Shown here: positions 25,432 through 34,971 of the stretch, piece by piece
Position numbering within the stretch: position 1 is the stretch's first letter
Layout of the letters: the number at the start of each line of letters is the position of its first letter
NCBI GenBank assembly: GCA_038258425.1
Contig: JBBSPV010000016.1
Coordinates: 7,470-71,469 of the forward strand
Direction: 5' to 3'
From: DATLGB01 sp038258425
GTDB taxonomy: Bacteria; Actinomycetota; Thermoleophilia; Solirubrobacterales; Solirubrobacteraceae
DNA: 64,000 nt
Translations under genes and position numbers: made by a program
The notes under the pieces: model-generated
What the model saw: only the letters and a program-made list of their open reading frames with translations
Told to the model about the DNA's origin: nothing
Databases searched by the model: none

Positions 25432-27309
25432 GGCGGTCACGTCCTCGGGGGCGCCGATCGGCACGACGCCGGAGATCAGCGTCCCGCTGCCGGACGAGCT
25501 GACGATGGTCAGCCGGCCGTGGACGGCGCCCAGGCGGTCCTCCATGTTGCGCAGGCCAACGCCCCCGTTGACACTCGCGGGGTCGAACCCGGGGCCGTCG
25601 TCGCTCACCTCGAGGCGGAGCTGCTGCTCGTCAGCGGTGAGGCGCGCCGCGACGCGCGCCTCCGGCCCGGCGTGCTTCGTCGCGTTCTGAACCGCCTCCA
25701 GGTAGCAGTAATAGACCGCCGACTCGATCTCGGGCGGGTAGCGGCCGATCCGGCGGCCGGTCACCTCGATCGCGCGCGGGCCCCGCAGCCCCACGGCACG
25801 CAGCGCGGGGAGGAGCCCGTGGTCGGCGAGGAGGCTCGGGAAGATCCCGTGGGCGAGGTCGCGCAGCTCCTCGATCGCCGCGTCGAGATCGCCTTCGAGC
25901 TCCATGAGCCTGGCGTGGATGGCCGGATCGCCCGCCGCCTGCTCGCTGGCGATCGCCAGGCGGATGCGCAGCGCCACGAGGCGCTGCTGCGCGCCGTCGT
26001 GGAGATCGCGCTCGAGCTTGCGCCGCTCGCCCTCGCTCGTCGCCACGATCCGGCTCCGCGAATCACGCAACTCGTCCACCGACCCCCTCCAGGCGGCCTC
26101 GAGCTCCGCATTCTCCTGCACCAGCAGCACGACCGCGCCCGCCGCCTGCAACAACTCGGGTTCCTCCGCGAGCTGCGGATCATGCACGATCGCGGCCGCC
26201 GCCTGCCCATCACGCTCCACCTCGGTCAACCGACGCCCAGAGCCCGGAACCGGATCGGGCCCCTCCAGCACCGCGCCCTCCGCGTCGACCCACCTACCGG
26301 TGCGGCGGTCGTGGAACGCCAGCCGCATGGTGGGATCCCCGAGTGGTCCGCGCAGCATCGCCTCCAGCTCGCTCGGCCGCGGGCGGCGCAGCGACTCGAT
26401 CACCACCCGCCGCAGCATCCGGCCGGCGAACAGCTCCGCCGCGAACAGCGCGAGCAGGAAGCCGTACCAGACGGCGGACCGGGTCCCGACGATCGTCCAC
26501 TGGATGACGCTGAAGAACCCGCCCGGCTCCACGTCGAGCAGCCTCGTCGTCTGGTACGTGGCCTGCGAGACGAGGAAGACCAGCGCGACGGGGGCACCGA
26601 CCGCCAGGGCGCGCCGTCGCGGTGGCGTGCCCGTGACCAAGCGCCACACGAGGAGCGCGATGGTCGCCAGCGCGACGAGGATCAGACCAGACTCGCCGAC
26701 GTGCAGCAGGTCGAGCGCCAGCGACGGGTCCGACAGGAGGTTGAGGCCGTTATCGGGGCAGGCTGGGCGGCACTGCGCGATCGAGCTCCGGCCGGCGAGC
26801 TGCGGCGAGATCAGCACGAGCACGATGAGCACCCCGGGGACCGTCACGGCGCCCGCGGCGACAATCGCCCGTTCCGCCCGGCCGTCGAGGCGGCCACTCG
26901 GGAAGGTGACGATGAGCGCGAGGGTGAAGAGGTAGATGACCCCGTCCCAGAGGACACCGATGCCGAACAGCACCGGCTCGCTCGACGACTGGAGCACGAA
27001 CGGCGCCCCTGCCACGAAGCCCATGGCCACCAGCAACGGACCGAAACGGCTCTCCGGTCTGCGCCGCAGCCAGTACAGGCCGACGAGCACCGGGCCGAGG
27101 ATCAGGTCGGCCTTCTGCGCCGCGAGCCAGCCCGGGTGCACGAGGAAGTCGGCGCGCGCGGTCACCCATACCGCCAGCGCGGCGAGCACGGCGGCGACGA
27201 TCGCGACCGGCGCCTGGCGCTCGGCCAGCCATCGGGACGCGAGCCACTGACGCGGCAAAGTAGCACGGGCGCGTGGGGCCTCCACAGCGACATGAGTCTG
27301 CTCGGACAT
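25405..27309 (-). CDS. NarL-type sensor histidine kinase (paralogue of 16291 kinase)
   Basis: The 634-residue kinase has a membrane head with about 8 segments, including LYWLRRRPESRFGPLLVAMG and a loop motif QCRPACPDN. A GAF-like linker, the phospho-acceptor helix RRKLERDLHDGAQQRL (His437) and an HATPase_c domain (AVQNATKHAG, SDDGPGFDP) follow. Both the head and the C-x3-C-P loop match the 16291 kinase, so they share a sensing mode, possibly a thiol pair outside the membrane. No regulator gene is adjacent; the NarL-type regulator at 40826 is a possible partner. It converges on the sulfatase gene. Confidence 0.9.
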   Translation of the reverse strand: MSEQTHVAVEAPRARATLPRQWLASRWLAERQAPVAIVAAVLAALAVWVTARADFLVHPGWLAAQKADLILGPVLVGLYWLRRRPESRFGPLLVAMGFVAGAPFVLQSSSEPVLFGIGVLWDGVIYLFTLALIVTFPSGRLDGRAERAIVAAGAVTVPGVLIVLVLISPQLAGRSSIAQCRPACPDNGLNLLSDPSLALDLLHVGESGLILVALATIALLVWRLVTGTPPRRRALAVGAPVALVFLVSQATYQTTRLLDVEPGGFFSVIQWTIVGTRSAVWYGFLLALFAAELFAGRMLRRVVIESLRRPRPSELEAMLRGPLGDPTMRLAFHDRRTGRWVDAEGAVLEGPDPVPGSGRRLTEVERDGQAAAAIVHDPQLAEEPELLQAAGAVVLLVQENAELEAAWRGSVDELRDSRSRIVATSEGERRKLERDLHDGAQQRLVALRIRLAIASEQAAGDPAIHARLMELEGDLDAAIEELRDLAHGIFPSLLADHGLLPALRAVGLRGPRAIEVTGRRIGRYPPEIESAVYYCYLEAVQNATKHAGPEARVAARLTADEQQLRLEVSDDGPGFDPASVNGGVGLRNMEDRLGAVHGRLTIVSSSGSGTLISGVVPIGAPEDVTALLPGDRHA

Positions 27310-27443
27310 CTGCTCTCAGCGGGCCGGACCTCGGTACCGGGACGCTATCCGGCCGGCCGGCCGAAGTCACGGCCACCCGCACACCACGCTCGGTCGGATC
27401 TAGTGATGCGCCGGCGGCCGGCACCGGTCATGGTGGGTCCGAC

Positions 27444-28118
27444 ATGAGCCCGGAAGTGCTCGCGTTCGGCGTGATCAGCGGCCTACGCCCGGCGACGAGC
27501 CAGGCGGCGGTGGTGGCGCTGCTCAAGACGCCCGACCCGCGCCGCAGGCTCCTGTTCTTCCTGGTGGCCGGCTTCACGGTGAGCATGGCCATCGGCCTGC
27601 TGTGTGTCCTCGCCCTCCACGGCGCCCAGGTCAACCTCGGCGGCTCGACGTTCACGGCGGTGTTCGACCTGGTCGCCGGGGTGGCGGCGCTCGCGTTCGC
27701 GATCGGCTACCGCATCGGGCGGGTCAGCGCGCGGCGCCGCGAGCCGCGCGGCGGCCGATCCACCGGCTCCTCCGCGCGGCTTGCCAGGACGCTCCGCAGC
27801 CCGTCGGTGACGACCGCCGCCGTCGCCGGCGCCGCGACGCACGTCCCGGGCCTCATCTACCTCGCCGCGTTGAACGCCATCGCGGCAGACGCGCCGCCGC
27901 CGGCCAGGGCGGCGGTCGAGGTCGCGATCTACAACGCGCTGTGGTTCGCGATCCCCGCCGCGGCCCTGGCGCTCGCCGTCCTGCGGCCCGGCAGGGCACC
28001 GGACTACCTCGACCGCGCCACGATCTGGGGTCGCGAGCACGAGCAGGGCCTCGTCCTCGCGACGTTCGCCCTGCTCGGGGCCTACCTCACGATCAAGGGT
28101 GCCGTCCGGCTCTTCTAG
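27444..28118 (+). CDS. GAP family (Sap-like, LysE superfamily) membrane protein
   Basis: Starting at ATG 27444, this 224-residue protein has six likely membrane segments arranged 3+3 around a basic cytoplasmic loop (RRREPRGGRSTGSSARLART). PDPRRRLLFFLVAGFTVSM and THVPGLIYLAALNAI match the GAP/Sap family, whose mycobacterial members help move glycolipids across the membrane. The substrate here is unknown. It is divergent from the kinase at 27309 and converges with the DUF1269 gene, with 1 nt between their ends. Confidence 0.75.
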   Translation: MSPEVLAFGVISGLRPATSQAAVVALLKTPDPRRRLLFFLVAGFTVSMAIGLLCVLALHGAQVNLGGSTFTAVFDLVAGVAALAFAIGYRIGRVSARRREPRGGRSTGSSARLARTLRSPSVTTAAVAGAATHVPGLIYLAALNAIAADAPPPARAAVEVAIYNALWFAIPAAALALAVLRPGRAPDYLDRATIWGREHEQGLVLATFALLGAYLTIKGAVRLF

Positions 28119-28119
28119 G

Positions 28120-28638
28120 TCAGACCTGCTCGATCGCCGCCAGCGCCTCGTGCTCGGCCTGCTCGAAGTCGCCCGTGATGCGCTTCGTCACGTGCCGGCG
28201 CGACCGCACCACGGCCTGCTCGATGCGTGACGCGTCGTTGTCGATGCCGATGACGATCAGGGCCGCATCGCCGTCGTCGAGCAGCGCCCCGATCTCCCTG
28301 GCGTCCTCGCGGCTGGTGCCATGGGCGAGGTGACCCATCCAGGCGCCGATACCGGCCCCGGCAGCGGCCATGCCGCCCACGGTCAGAGCCGGCAGGAGGA
28401 ACGGGAAGACGACCGCGGTCGCCGCGCCCGCCGCCAGGCCGGTCCAGCCGCCGTGCTGAGTCGGCTTCTCGGTCTTGTGGATCTTGACCTTGCCGTCCGC
28501 CCGCCTGACGACGACGGCGGCGTCGTAGGACCCGATGTCGCCGGCCTTGTGCAGGGCCCTGATCGACTCGTAGTCGGCGTTCGCGTCGGCGTCCCCGTCA
28601 TAGACGGCGGCGAAGAAGAACATCGGCTTGTCGCTCAT
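28120..28638 (-). CDS. DUF1269 family protein
   Basis: The 172-residue protein has an N-terminal alpha/beta region (YDAAVVVRRADGKVKIHKTEK). A hydrophobic glycine zipper (GLAAGAATAVVFPFLLPALTVGG, then GAGIGAWMGH) and a C-terminal strand-helix AALIVIGIDNDASRIEQAVV follow. This is the DUF1269 layout; the zipper may insert in or lie against the membrane. I chose ATG 28638 because an upstream GTG (28647) sits on the Shine-Dalgarno. Its N- and C-terminal patterns resemble those of the DUF6325 proteins. Function is unknown, though stress induction is often reported for the family. Confidence 0.8.
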   Translation of the reverse strand: MSDKPMFFFAAVYDGDADANADYESIRALHKAGDIGSYDAAVVVRRADGKVKIHKTEKPTQHGGWTGLAAGAATAVVFPFLLPALTVGGMAAAGAGIGAWMGHLAHGTSREDAREIGALLDDGDAALIVIGIDNDASRIEQAVVRSRRHVTKRITGDFEQAEHEALAAIEQV

Positions 28639-28671
28639 GCGAGCCACCCTTCCTGTTGGTGTCTGGTCACG

Positions 28672-28683
28672 CCCCGTACGGGG
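28672..28683 (-). terminator. Short palindrome after lipoprotein gene
   Basis: CCCCGTACGGGG directly follows the stop codon of the 28684-29115 gene on the minus strand. It is a 4-bp stem with a 4-nt loop, or a 12-bp palindrome. It may help end transcription, but the stem is short. Confidence 0.35.
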
Positions 28684-29115
28684 TCACGTCGAGCAGTCGA
28701 TCGGGGCGAGCGCCTTCTCGTAGCTGCTCTCGAGGCCCTGCAACGCGGTCTTGATCTGCTGCTTGCCATCGCTGGCCCCGAGGCCCGCGACGAGCTGCCG
28801 GCCGACGCCGGCGACGTCGGACTTGAAGGTCTGGCCGGCCGTCTGGACCTGCTGCTTGCGATCGCCCTTCAGGTCCTTCTGCGCGTCGGCGATCTGCGAG
28901 AGACTGTCGCCGATCGCCTGCAGGCTCGACTGCAGGCCACCCAGCGACGCGGTCGAGACGTTCGTGGACTTGAGCTTGTCCACCTGCGTCTTGATGTCCC
29001 CCCGCGCCGAGCACACCTTCGTCTGGGCCCGGTCCTCAGCGGACTTCCCGCCGCACGCGGAGACCGCCAGGGCCAGGGCGAGGGCGAGCGCGACGCCGGC
29101 GAGCTTGCGGATCAT
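28684..29115 (-). CDS. Small lipoprotein
   Basis: From ATG 29115 the product has 143 residues. The signal MIRKLAGVALALALALAVSACGG ends in a clean lipobox (VSAC), so the mature protein is anchored by lipid outside the membrane. The rest is helical and probably coiled (IKTQVDKLKSTNV ... LQSSLQAIGDSLSQIADAQKDL), with Cys in KVCSARG and PIDC that could form a disulfide. No family is recognised. It lies just downstream of the YrhK-like gene in the same direction. Confidence 0.82.
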   Translation of the reverse strand: MIRKLAGVALALALALAVSACGGKSAEDRAQTKVCSARGDIKTQVDKLKSTNVSTASLGGLQSSLQAIGDSLSQIADAQKDLKGDRKQQVQTAGQTFKSDVAGVGRQLVAGLGASDGKQQIKTALQGLESSYEKALAPIDCST

Positions 29116-29168
29116 GACCTGACCGTCGCATCTCGTGCGGTCCCGCGGCAATGGCCCGCACCGGTGCA

Positions 29169-30032
29169 TCACGCACGGGCAGACACGACACGGTCCGGGA
29201 TGCCGGCACGCATCCTCTCGAGGAGCAGGAGCAGCGCGCCGGCGAGAAAGCACAGCGCGCCGAGGACCGTGGTGAAGTTGGCGGCGGCGAGATCAAGGAC
29301 ATCGCCCGTGTCGGGCACGATGTAGCTCGCCACGGCGGACAGCGCGAACGCCACCGACCCCGCCAGGTTGACCGTCGCGATCCACCCTTCGGGCTGCCGG
29401 CGGTGACGGCTGGTCCCGGGGTCGCGCACCTCCGCCCAGCCGAGCGCGCTCGCGATGAGGAAGCAGGCACACCCGAACACGTCGGGTGACCAGATCAGGC
29501 GGTTCTCCGCCGCGGTCGAGAGCCCGGTCTGCAGGGCGTCATACGTGCTGAGGTTGAAGAACAGCGTGCCGGCGAGCTGGACCGTCGTCGCCCACCAGTC
29601 GATGCGGCGGGGCTCGAAGCTGAGCACGCGCAGCCGCTTGCGCGCGCCCGTTCCCGCCGGACCGCGGTCGGCGTTGATGGCCTCCAGGTACTGCAGCCCG
29701 GCCGCGGCGGTGAAGCAGATCGAGCCGGCGAAGAAGACCGCGGCATCCGCCGCCGCCCCGACGAGCCCCACGAAGCCCGGGAACGGCCCGACTGCGAAGC
29801 AGGCGGAGCCGACAGCGAAGAGGACCCCGATCCACCATGAGACGCGCCGCTCCGTCCGCCGGCCCGAGGCGCCGGAGCGCGACAGCAGCGAGGCGCCCTT
29901 GCGGTGGGTGCGCGAGTGCCACTCCGTCGTGCCGCCGTCGTCACGCCGGTACGTGACGTGGGTCGTGAACGGCCCGACGCTCCGGCGGTCAACGGCGCTC
30001 CAGCCGGGCGGTGTCTTCGGGTAGCTCGCCAC
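29169..30032 (-). CDS. YrhK-domain-like membrane protein
   Basis: The 287-residue protein has about seven hydrophobic segments after a hydrophilic, basic N-terminus. VSWWIGVLFAVGSACFAVG and WIATVNLAGSVAFALSAVA look like two related units, and the second fits the YrhK domain pattern (paired helices with G-x-x-x-F). No transport or catalytic motif is seen. The gene precedes the lipoprotein gene by 53 nt on the same strand. Its gap to the divergent ClC gene contains three copies of GATCGGCG (near 30052, 30108 and 30151). Confidence 0.65.
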   Translation of the reverse strand: MASYPKTPPGWSAVDRRSVGPFTTHVTYRRDDGGTTEWHSRTHRKGASLLSRSGASGRRTERRVSWWIGVLFAVGSACFAVGPFPGFVGLVGAAADAAVFFAGSICFTAAAGLQYLEAINADRGPAGTGARKRLRVLSFEPRRIDWWATTVQLAGTLFFNLSTYDALQTGLSTAAENRLIWSPDVFGCACFLIASALGWAEVRDPGTSRHRRQPEGWIATVNLAGSVAFALSAVASYIVPDTGDVLDLAAANFTTVLGALCFLAGALLLLLERMRAGIPDRVVSARA

Positions 30033-30178
30033 TCAGCAGGCCTCCAGGGCCACGATCGGCGTCGAGCGGTGGACGCGGAGCTGCAGCATGGGATCGCCAT
30101 CCCACTCGATCGGCGCAGGGTGGAAATCATCCGATCCAGATGACGTTCTGCCGATCGGCGTGCGCATAGGATCCAGAC

Positions 30179-31534
30179 GTGCCGGGTCCGAACCCGCCGC
30201 CCGATCCCCAGGCGCTGCTGCGGAGCCGGAGCTACTTCCAGCTCCTGCTGCTCGCCGCCGTCCTCGGGGTGCCGGTCTCCGCCGCGTCGTACGGGTTCCT
30301 CGCGCTGGTCGCTCGGCTGCAGACGGCGCTGTTCACCGACCTGCCGAAGACGCTCGGGTTGGATTCCGCGCCCGTGTGGTGGCCGTTGCCACTGCTCGCA
30401 CTCGCGGGGCTGCTCACCGCGCTGGCGATCCGCTACCTGCCCGGAACCGGTGGCCACTCGCCCGCAGACGGCTTCCAGGCCTCGGGCCCGCTGCCGCCCG
30501 CCCAGCTCCCGGGCGTCGTGTTGGCCGCCCTCGCGACGCTCGCCTTCGGGGCCGTCCTCGGCCCCGAGGCGCCCCTGATCCTGCTGGGCAGCGGGCTCGG
30601 GGTGCTCGCCGTCCGATTGGCGGGGCGTGACGCGCCACCCACGGCGGCCGCGGTGATGTCGGCGACCGGCAGCTTCGCGGCGATCAGCTCGCTGCTCGGC
30701 TCGCCGTTGATCGGCGCGTTCCTGCTGCTGGAGGCCTCCGGCCTGGGGGGCCCGATGCTCGGCCTTGTGCTCTTGCCGGGCCTGTTGGCCGCCGGGCTCG
30801 GCACGCTGATCTTCCTCGGACTGGGCTCGCTCACCGGTCTGGGCACCTTGAGCCTCGCGATCCCGGGACTTCCGCCGTTCGACCACCTGACGCTCGCGCA
30901 CTTCGGCTACGCCGTCGCCTTCGGGCTGCTTGCACCGTTCCTCGGTCGCGGCATCACGTTGCTCGCGGTCCGGGTGCGCTCGCGGGTCGAGCCGCGCATG
31001 CTGCTGCTCACGCCCGTCCTGGGGCTGGCGATCGCCGGACTGGCGATCGGCTTCAGCGAGGCGACCGGCAAGCCGGCGTCGGAGGTCCTGTTCTCGGGGC
31101 AGTCGGCCCTCGGCGGACTGATCAGCCAGGCCGCCGGCTGGTCGGTCGGTGCGCTGCTGCTGCTCGTGCTGTGCAAGGGACTGGCCTACGCGCTGTCGTT
31201 GAGCGCCTTCCGCGGCGGCCCCGTCTTCCCGGCGATGTTCATCGGCGCGGCCGCCGGGCTCGCCGCCTCACACCTCCCGGGGCTCGAGGTCATTCCCGCC
31301 GCCGCGATGGGCATTGGCGCGATGTGCACCGTCATGCTGTCGCTGCCGCTGACCTCCACGATGCTGGCCACGCTGCTCCTCGGAGCCGACGGCCTGGCGG
31401 TCATGCCGGTCGTCATCGTCGCGGTCGTGGTGGCCTACGTCGTCACTGCGCGGATCACGCCACCCGGCCACCCTCAGGCCCGTGAGCGGCCGGCGAAGTC
31501 GCCGACGATCACGCCGATGACGGTCACGAGGTAG
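30179..31534 (+). CDS. ClC family chloride channel/antiporter
   Basis: The 451-residue protein has the ClC core, with about 11 helices, FGAVLGPEAPLILLGSG (counterpart of the GxEGP filter), GGPVFPAMFIGAAAG (the GxFxP filter) and a final helix region TSTMLATLLLG. The first filter reads GPEAP, as in the more diverged bacterial ClC group. Bacterial ClCs are mostly Cl-/H+ exchangers used in acid resistance. The neighbours fit this: a K+ channel whose gene overlaps it by 61 nt tail to tail, and glutamate decarboxylase at 36.6 kb. Confidence 0.88.
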   Translation: MPGPNPPPDPQALLRSRSYFQLLLLAAVLGVPVSAASYGFLALVARLQTALFTDLPKTLGLDSAPVWWPLPLLALAGLLTALAIRYLPGTGGHSPADGFQASGPLPPAQLPGVVLAALATLAFGAVLGPEAPLILLGSGLGVLAVRLAGRDAPPTAAAVMSATGSFAAISSLLGSPLIGAFLLLEASGLGGPMLGLVLLPGLLAAGLGTLIFLGLGSLTGLGTLSLAIPGLPPFDHLTLAHFGYAVAFGLLAPFLGRGITLLAVRVRSRVEPRMLLLTPVLGLAIAGLAIGFSEATGKPASEVLFSGQSALGGLISQAAGWSVGALLLLVLCKGLAYALSLSAFRGGPVFPAMFIGAAAGLAASHLPGLEVIPAAAMGIGAMCTVMLSLPLTSTMLATLLLGADGLAVMPVVIVAVVVAYVVTARITPPGHPQARERPAKSPTITPMTVTR

Positions 31535-32151
31535 AGCTGGCCGACGAGCATCTCGACGACGGCGAGAGCGTGTCCCGCCGGTGTGGCGGCCGTCAGGTCG
31601 CCGAAGCCGGTCGTCGTGAGCACCGTGAAGCTGTAGTACACCCGCTCACCCTGGGACGCATCGCCGCCCCGGGCGAAGTAGGAACCATCGCCGATCTCCG
31701 CGACGAGGCTCACGAGCCACGCGAAGATCAGGCCGGTCAGGACGTAGATCGTCAGCGCCCCCGCGACGACCTGGAGCGTCACACCGTGCAGCCGCACGAG
31801 CCGGAGGAGGCCACCGACGAGCGCGACCAGGATGCCCACCGTCAGCAAGCCGTTCGTCGCCAGAACCACGGGAAGCGGAAGCGCACCGAGCGCGATGGCG
31901 CCGACGACGACCGCCGCCGCGACGCCGAGCCCGCGGGCGCGGGCGTTGCGCACGGCGCGTCGCTCACGCGACGTGGCCACGACGACGAGAAGCGCCGAGC
32001 CCTCGAGACCGCACACGATCGCACGGGTCGCATTCCCCGCAGGCGCCACGGTGACGAACACGAGCAGTGCGAGCGTCAACACGAACACCGCGCCGTACCG
32101 GAACTCCGCACGCCGAGCGTCCGCCGCCTGCCCTGCCGTGTCGGCGGTCAT
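31474..32151 (-). CDS. Two-pore-type potassium channel (Ion_trans_2)
   Basis: This 225-residue protein has about six hydrophobic segments. The last two flank a pore helix and selectivity filter, FTVLTTTGFGDLTA; TTGFGD is a common bacterial variant of TVGYGD. There is no RCK domain, so gating by cytoplasmic ligands is not evident. It starts 4 nt after the stop of the LuxR regulator gene on the same strand, so the two form an operon. It overlaps the ClC gene end to end. Confidence 0.85.
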   Translation of the reverse strand: MTADTAGQAADARRAEFRYGAVFVLTLALLVFVTVAPAGNATRAIVCGLEGSALLVVVATSRERRAVRNARARGLGVAAAVVVGAIALGALPLPVVLATNGLLTVGILVALVGGLLRLVRLHGVTLQVVAGALTIYVLTGLIFAWLVSLVAEIGDGSYFARGGDASQGERVYYSFTVLTTTGFGDLTAATPAGHALAVVEMLVGQLYLVTVIGVIVGDFAGRSRA

Positions 32152-32155
32152 GACG

Positions 32156-34330
32156 TCACACGTCGAGCAGCCCGAGCTGGCGAGCTCGCGAGACGGCTTC
32201 GGAGCGGCCCGAGACGTCGAGCTTGCGGTAGACGGCGTTGGCCTGCGTCTTGACGGTGTTCGCCGAGACGTGGACGCGCTCGCCGATCTCCCGGAAGGAG
32301 TGGTGGGTGGGAAGGAAGCCCAGGATCCTGAGCTCCGCCGTCGTCAGCGAGGGGGGCGGGACGCTCGGCGCCCCGATGACCGCCTCGAGCCGCGCCAGCG
32401 CGTCCTCGAGCCACGCCTCGAGCCACGCCGCGCCCATGAGTCGGCCGATCGCGCGGCTCGCGTCGTCGAGCAGGTGGCGGGCGCCGCTGCGGTCGCTCAG
32501 CCGGATCGCCGCCCGCGCGAGCACGACCGAGAGCTCGACGTCGTACCAGGCGGCGAAGTCCGTCAGCTGCGCGCGGAGGTCGCGCGCGTCGCGGAAGTCG
32601 CGCTGCGCCTCCTCGACACTCCCGCGGTGGGCGCGCACGAGTGCCGACGCCGCGAGGACGAGCGCGGCACCGGGATAGGTGTCGAGGCGGTACCGCTCGA
32701 CCTGCGCGCGGGCGCGGATGACGAGCGCGCCCGCCTCCTCCCAGTGCTCCCGCTCGATGGCGGGCAGCGCGAGCTGCGTCAAGCACAGCGCGTGGACGTC
32801 GGGGGCGGTCACCGCGGCACGGCGAGCGCCCTCCTGGAGCTGCTGGACGGCGTCGCCTTCGTCGCCTGCGAGTTGGGCGGCGGTGCCCGCGAGCAGGCAG
32901 CACGTCGCCCGGCCCGGATCCCCGTCCGGCGTGAGGTCGAAGGCGCACGCGGCTTCGGCCCGCATGCGGGCGAGCCCGTCGCGCGCCAGCGCCGCGCGCA
33001 TGATGCGGGCGGCCGCCTCGACCGCGGGTGAGGACACCGGCGCGGCCGCCGCGGCCTGCGCCCAGTGCTCCACGAGATGACCCTGGCCGGACGCGAACTG
33101 GGTGCTCGCAGACGCGAGCGCGAGCGTCGGCGTGGCCCGGCGGTCGGCGTCGGTGAACCGGCTCAGCCATCCCTCGACCCTCTGCCTGTCGCCGTGGCTC
33201 ACCGCGCGCGGCGCCACGCTCCAGATCAGCCTCCCAGCGGCCGTGATGTCGCCGGCGCTGATCGCATGTCGCACGGCGCGATCGTCCTCGCCGGCGTCGC
33301 GGAAGCAGTCGCTGGCGCGGCGGTGCAGCTCGGTCGCGCGCTCGGGCTCGAGCCGCCGCAGTTCCGTGCGCAACATCTCCGCCAGGAGCCGGTGATGGCG
33401 GAAGCGCTCGTCCGAGCGATCGAGGGGGATCAGAAGCCCATGCTGCCGGCGGAGCTCCACCAGCGCGGCACCCGAGCCGTCGCGTTGCAGGACCCGGTCG
33501 CAGAGCTCCCCGGTCAGCGTCGCGAGCACCGACGTCTCGAGCAGGAAGCGGCGCAGCTCCGGCGACAGCACGCCGAGGACCTCGTCGCGCACGAAGTCGG
33601 CGACCAACCGGTCGGCCCCACTGAAGGCCGCGGCGCTCTCCGGCAGGGACCGGTCGCCCAGCGTGATCGCCCCGAGCGAGAGCGCCGCCGCCCACCCCTC
33701 CGTGCAGCGCACGAGCCGCGCGACGTCTTCGCGACCGAGCTCGAGGCCGGCGAGCTCGAGCATCGCCGCGCTCTCGCCGACGTCCATCGCCAGGTCACGT
33801 GGGCCGAGCTCCACCACGCGTCCCTGCGCGCGCAGGCGGGCGAGGGGCAGCTGAGGCGGAGTTCGCGACGCGAGCGCCAGCGTGACCTCCGCGGGCAGCC
33901 GCAGGAGCAGCGCGGCGAGCGCCACGTGCGCCGCCGGCTCGTGAAGCGCCTGGAGATCGTCCAGGACGAGCACGAGACGACCCGTCCCCCGCTGCGGCGC
34001 GACGCGGTCGAGGGCGAGACCGACCGACGCGTCCAGGCACGCCGGATCGTTGTCCTCGGCGTCGAGGGTGACCCACGCGAAGGGCCGCGCGTCGCGCTCG
34101 GCCCAGTCCCAGAGAAGCGTCGTCTTGCCGTATCCGGCGGGTGCGACCACGGCCACCAGCGGTTGCCCGGCCGTCTCGGTCAGCGGGTGGATCAGGCGGG
34201 GGCGGTGGATCGCCCGCAGCGTGGCCGGACGGGTGCTCCGCCGCTCGACGAGCGCCACCCTCCCCCGTCGGCGGGCGAACGTGCTCTCGTCGAGGGTCGG
34301 AAGGGCTTCGATCGCCGCCGGGACAGTCAT
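32156..34330 (-). CDS. MalT-like LuxR family transcriptional regulator
   Basis: The 724-residue protein has an N-terminal STAND ATPase with Walker A VAPAGYGKTTLL (about 62-73) and Walker B RLVLVLDDLQAL. A helical repeat (TPR-like) sensor region follows, then a C-terminal LuxR helix-turn-helix (LTTAELRILGFLPTHHSF ... VHVSANTVKTQANAVYRKL). Binding of an inducer and ATP should switch it to an oligomeric activator. It is complete, unlike the BTAD regulator at 7748, which lacks the terminal motif. The K+ channel gene follows 4 nt later and is a likely target or co-regulated partner. Confidence 0.93.
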   Translation of the reverse strand: MTVPAAIEALPTLDESTFARRRGRVALVERRSTRPATLRAIHRPRLIHPLTETAGQPLVAVVAPAGYGKTTLLWDWAERDARPFAWVTLDAEDNDPACLDASVGLALDRVAPQRGTGRLVLVLDDLQALHEPAAHVALAALLLRLPAEVTLALASRTPPQLPLARLRAQGRVVELGPRDLAMDVGESAAMLELAGLELGREDVARLVRCTEGWAAALSLGAITLGDRSLPESAAAFSGADRLVADFVRDEVLGVLSPELRRFLLETSVLATLTGELCDRVLQRDGSGAALVELRRQHGLLIPLDRSDERFRHHRLLAEMLRTELRRLEPERATELHRRASDCFRDAGEDDRAVRHAISAGDITAAGRLIWSVAPRAVSHGDRQRVEGWLSRFTDADRRATPTLALASASTQFASGQGHLVEHWAQAAAAAPVSSPAVEAAARIMRAALARDGLARMRAEAACAFDLTPDGDPGRATCCLLAGTAAQLAGDEGDAVQQLQEGARRAAVTAPDVHALCLTQLALPAIEREHWEEAGALVIRARAQVERYRLDTYPGAALVLAASALVRAHRGSVEEAQRDFRDARDLRAQLTDFAAWYDVELSVVLARAAIRLSDRSGARHLLDDASRAIGRLMGAAWLEAWLEDALARLEAVIGAPSVPPPSLTTAELRILGFLPTHHSFREIGERVHVSANTVKTQANAVYRKLDVSGRSEAVSRARQLGLLDV

Positions 34331-34502
34331 CCCGTGCAGCCTCGCGGGTGCAGCGAGGGGCGGACAAGGGGGCCTGCAACCGCATCCGAAGGGTGGCTGT
34401 CACCAACGGAAGCAGGGTGAGCGACTACATCGCCACGGTCGCCTTCGCATCAGCCGATCCGGGTGATTCGCCGCGTTGGCAGCTCGGCTACGGTCGGGGA
34501 CC

Positions 34503-34793
34503 ATGTCACACGCCGACGGACTCGATGGACTGTCCTCGCACGCGCTGCACGACCTCGCCGTGCGCCGCGCGAAGCGGCACCTCGACGCGCGCTTCTTCTA
34601 CGAGCTGATGAAGGTGCTCCCCGTCGCCGAGGCGGGCGCGGGCGAGTTCGAGAGGTCCGAGACCGACATCCTGCGGCTGAGCGCCCACATCGACGACGTC
34701 ACCGATTCCGGCCAGGGCGAGGTGGCCAAGCTCATGCGGCCGTTCTACCTCGAGTACCTCCGTCGACATCACGTCGTCGCCGACGACTCCTGA
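34503..34793 (+). CDS. Small uncharacterised helical protein
   Basis: From ATG 34503 this is a 96-residue, soluble and mostly helical protein: SSHALHDLAVRRAKRHLDAR, FFYELMKVLPVAEAG, GEVAKLMRPFYLEYLRRHH. I do not recognise the family. It is divergent from the LuxR regulator with 172 bp between them. The composition and good third-base GC support coding. Confidence 0.65.
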   Translation: MSHADGLDGLSSHALHDLAVRRAKRHLDARFFYELMKVLPVAEAGAGEFERSETDILRLSAHIDDVTDSGQGEVAKLMRPFYLEYLRRHHVVADDS

Positions 34794-34971
34794 CCGGGCG
34801 GGCGCGCCGCCGGGCGCGGTCGCGGAGGCCATGCGTGCATCACCCCTGGCCCGGGGGCAGACCCCCCGTCCGGACACGGTGACGCACCATTGCCGCGCCA
34901 CCACGGCGCTGCGAGCCTCCGGACACCTTCGGGAAAGGAGCCGCCGTGCCCGTGTCGCCGTTTCGGAGTTC

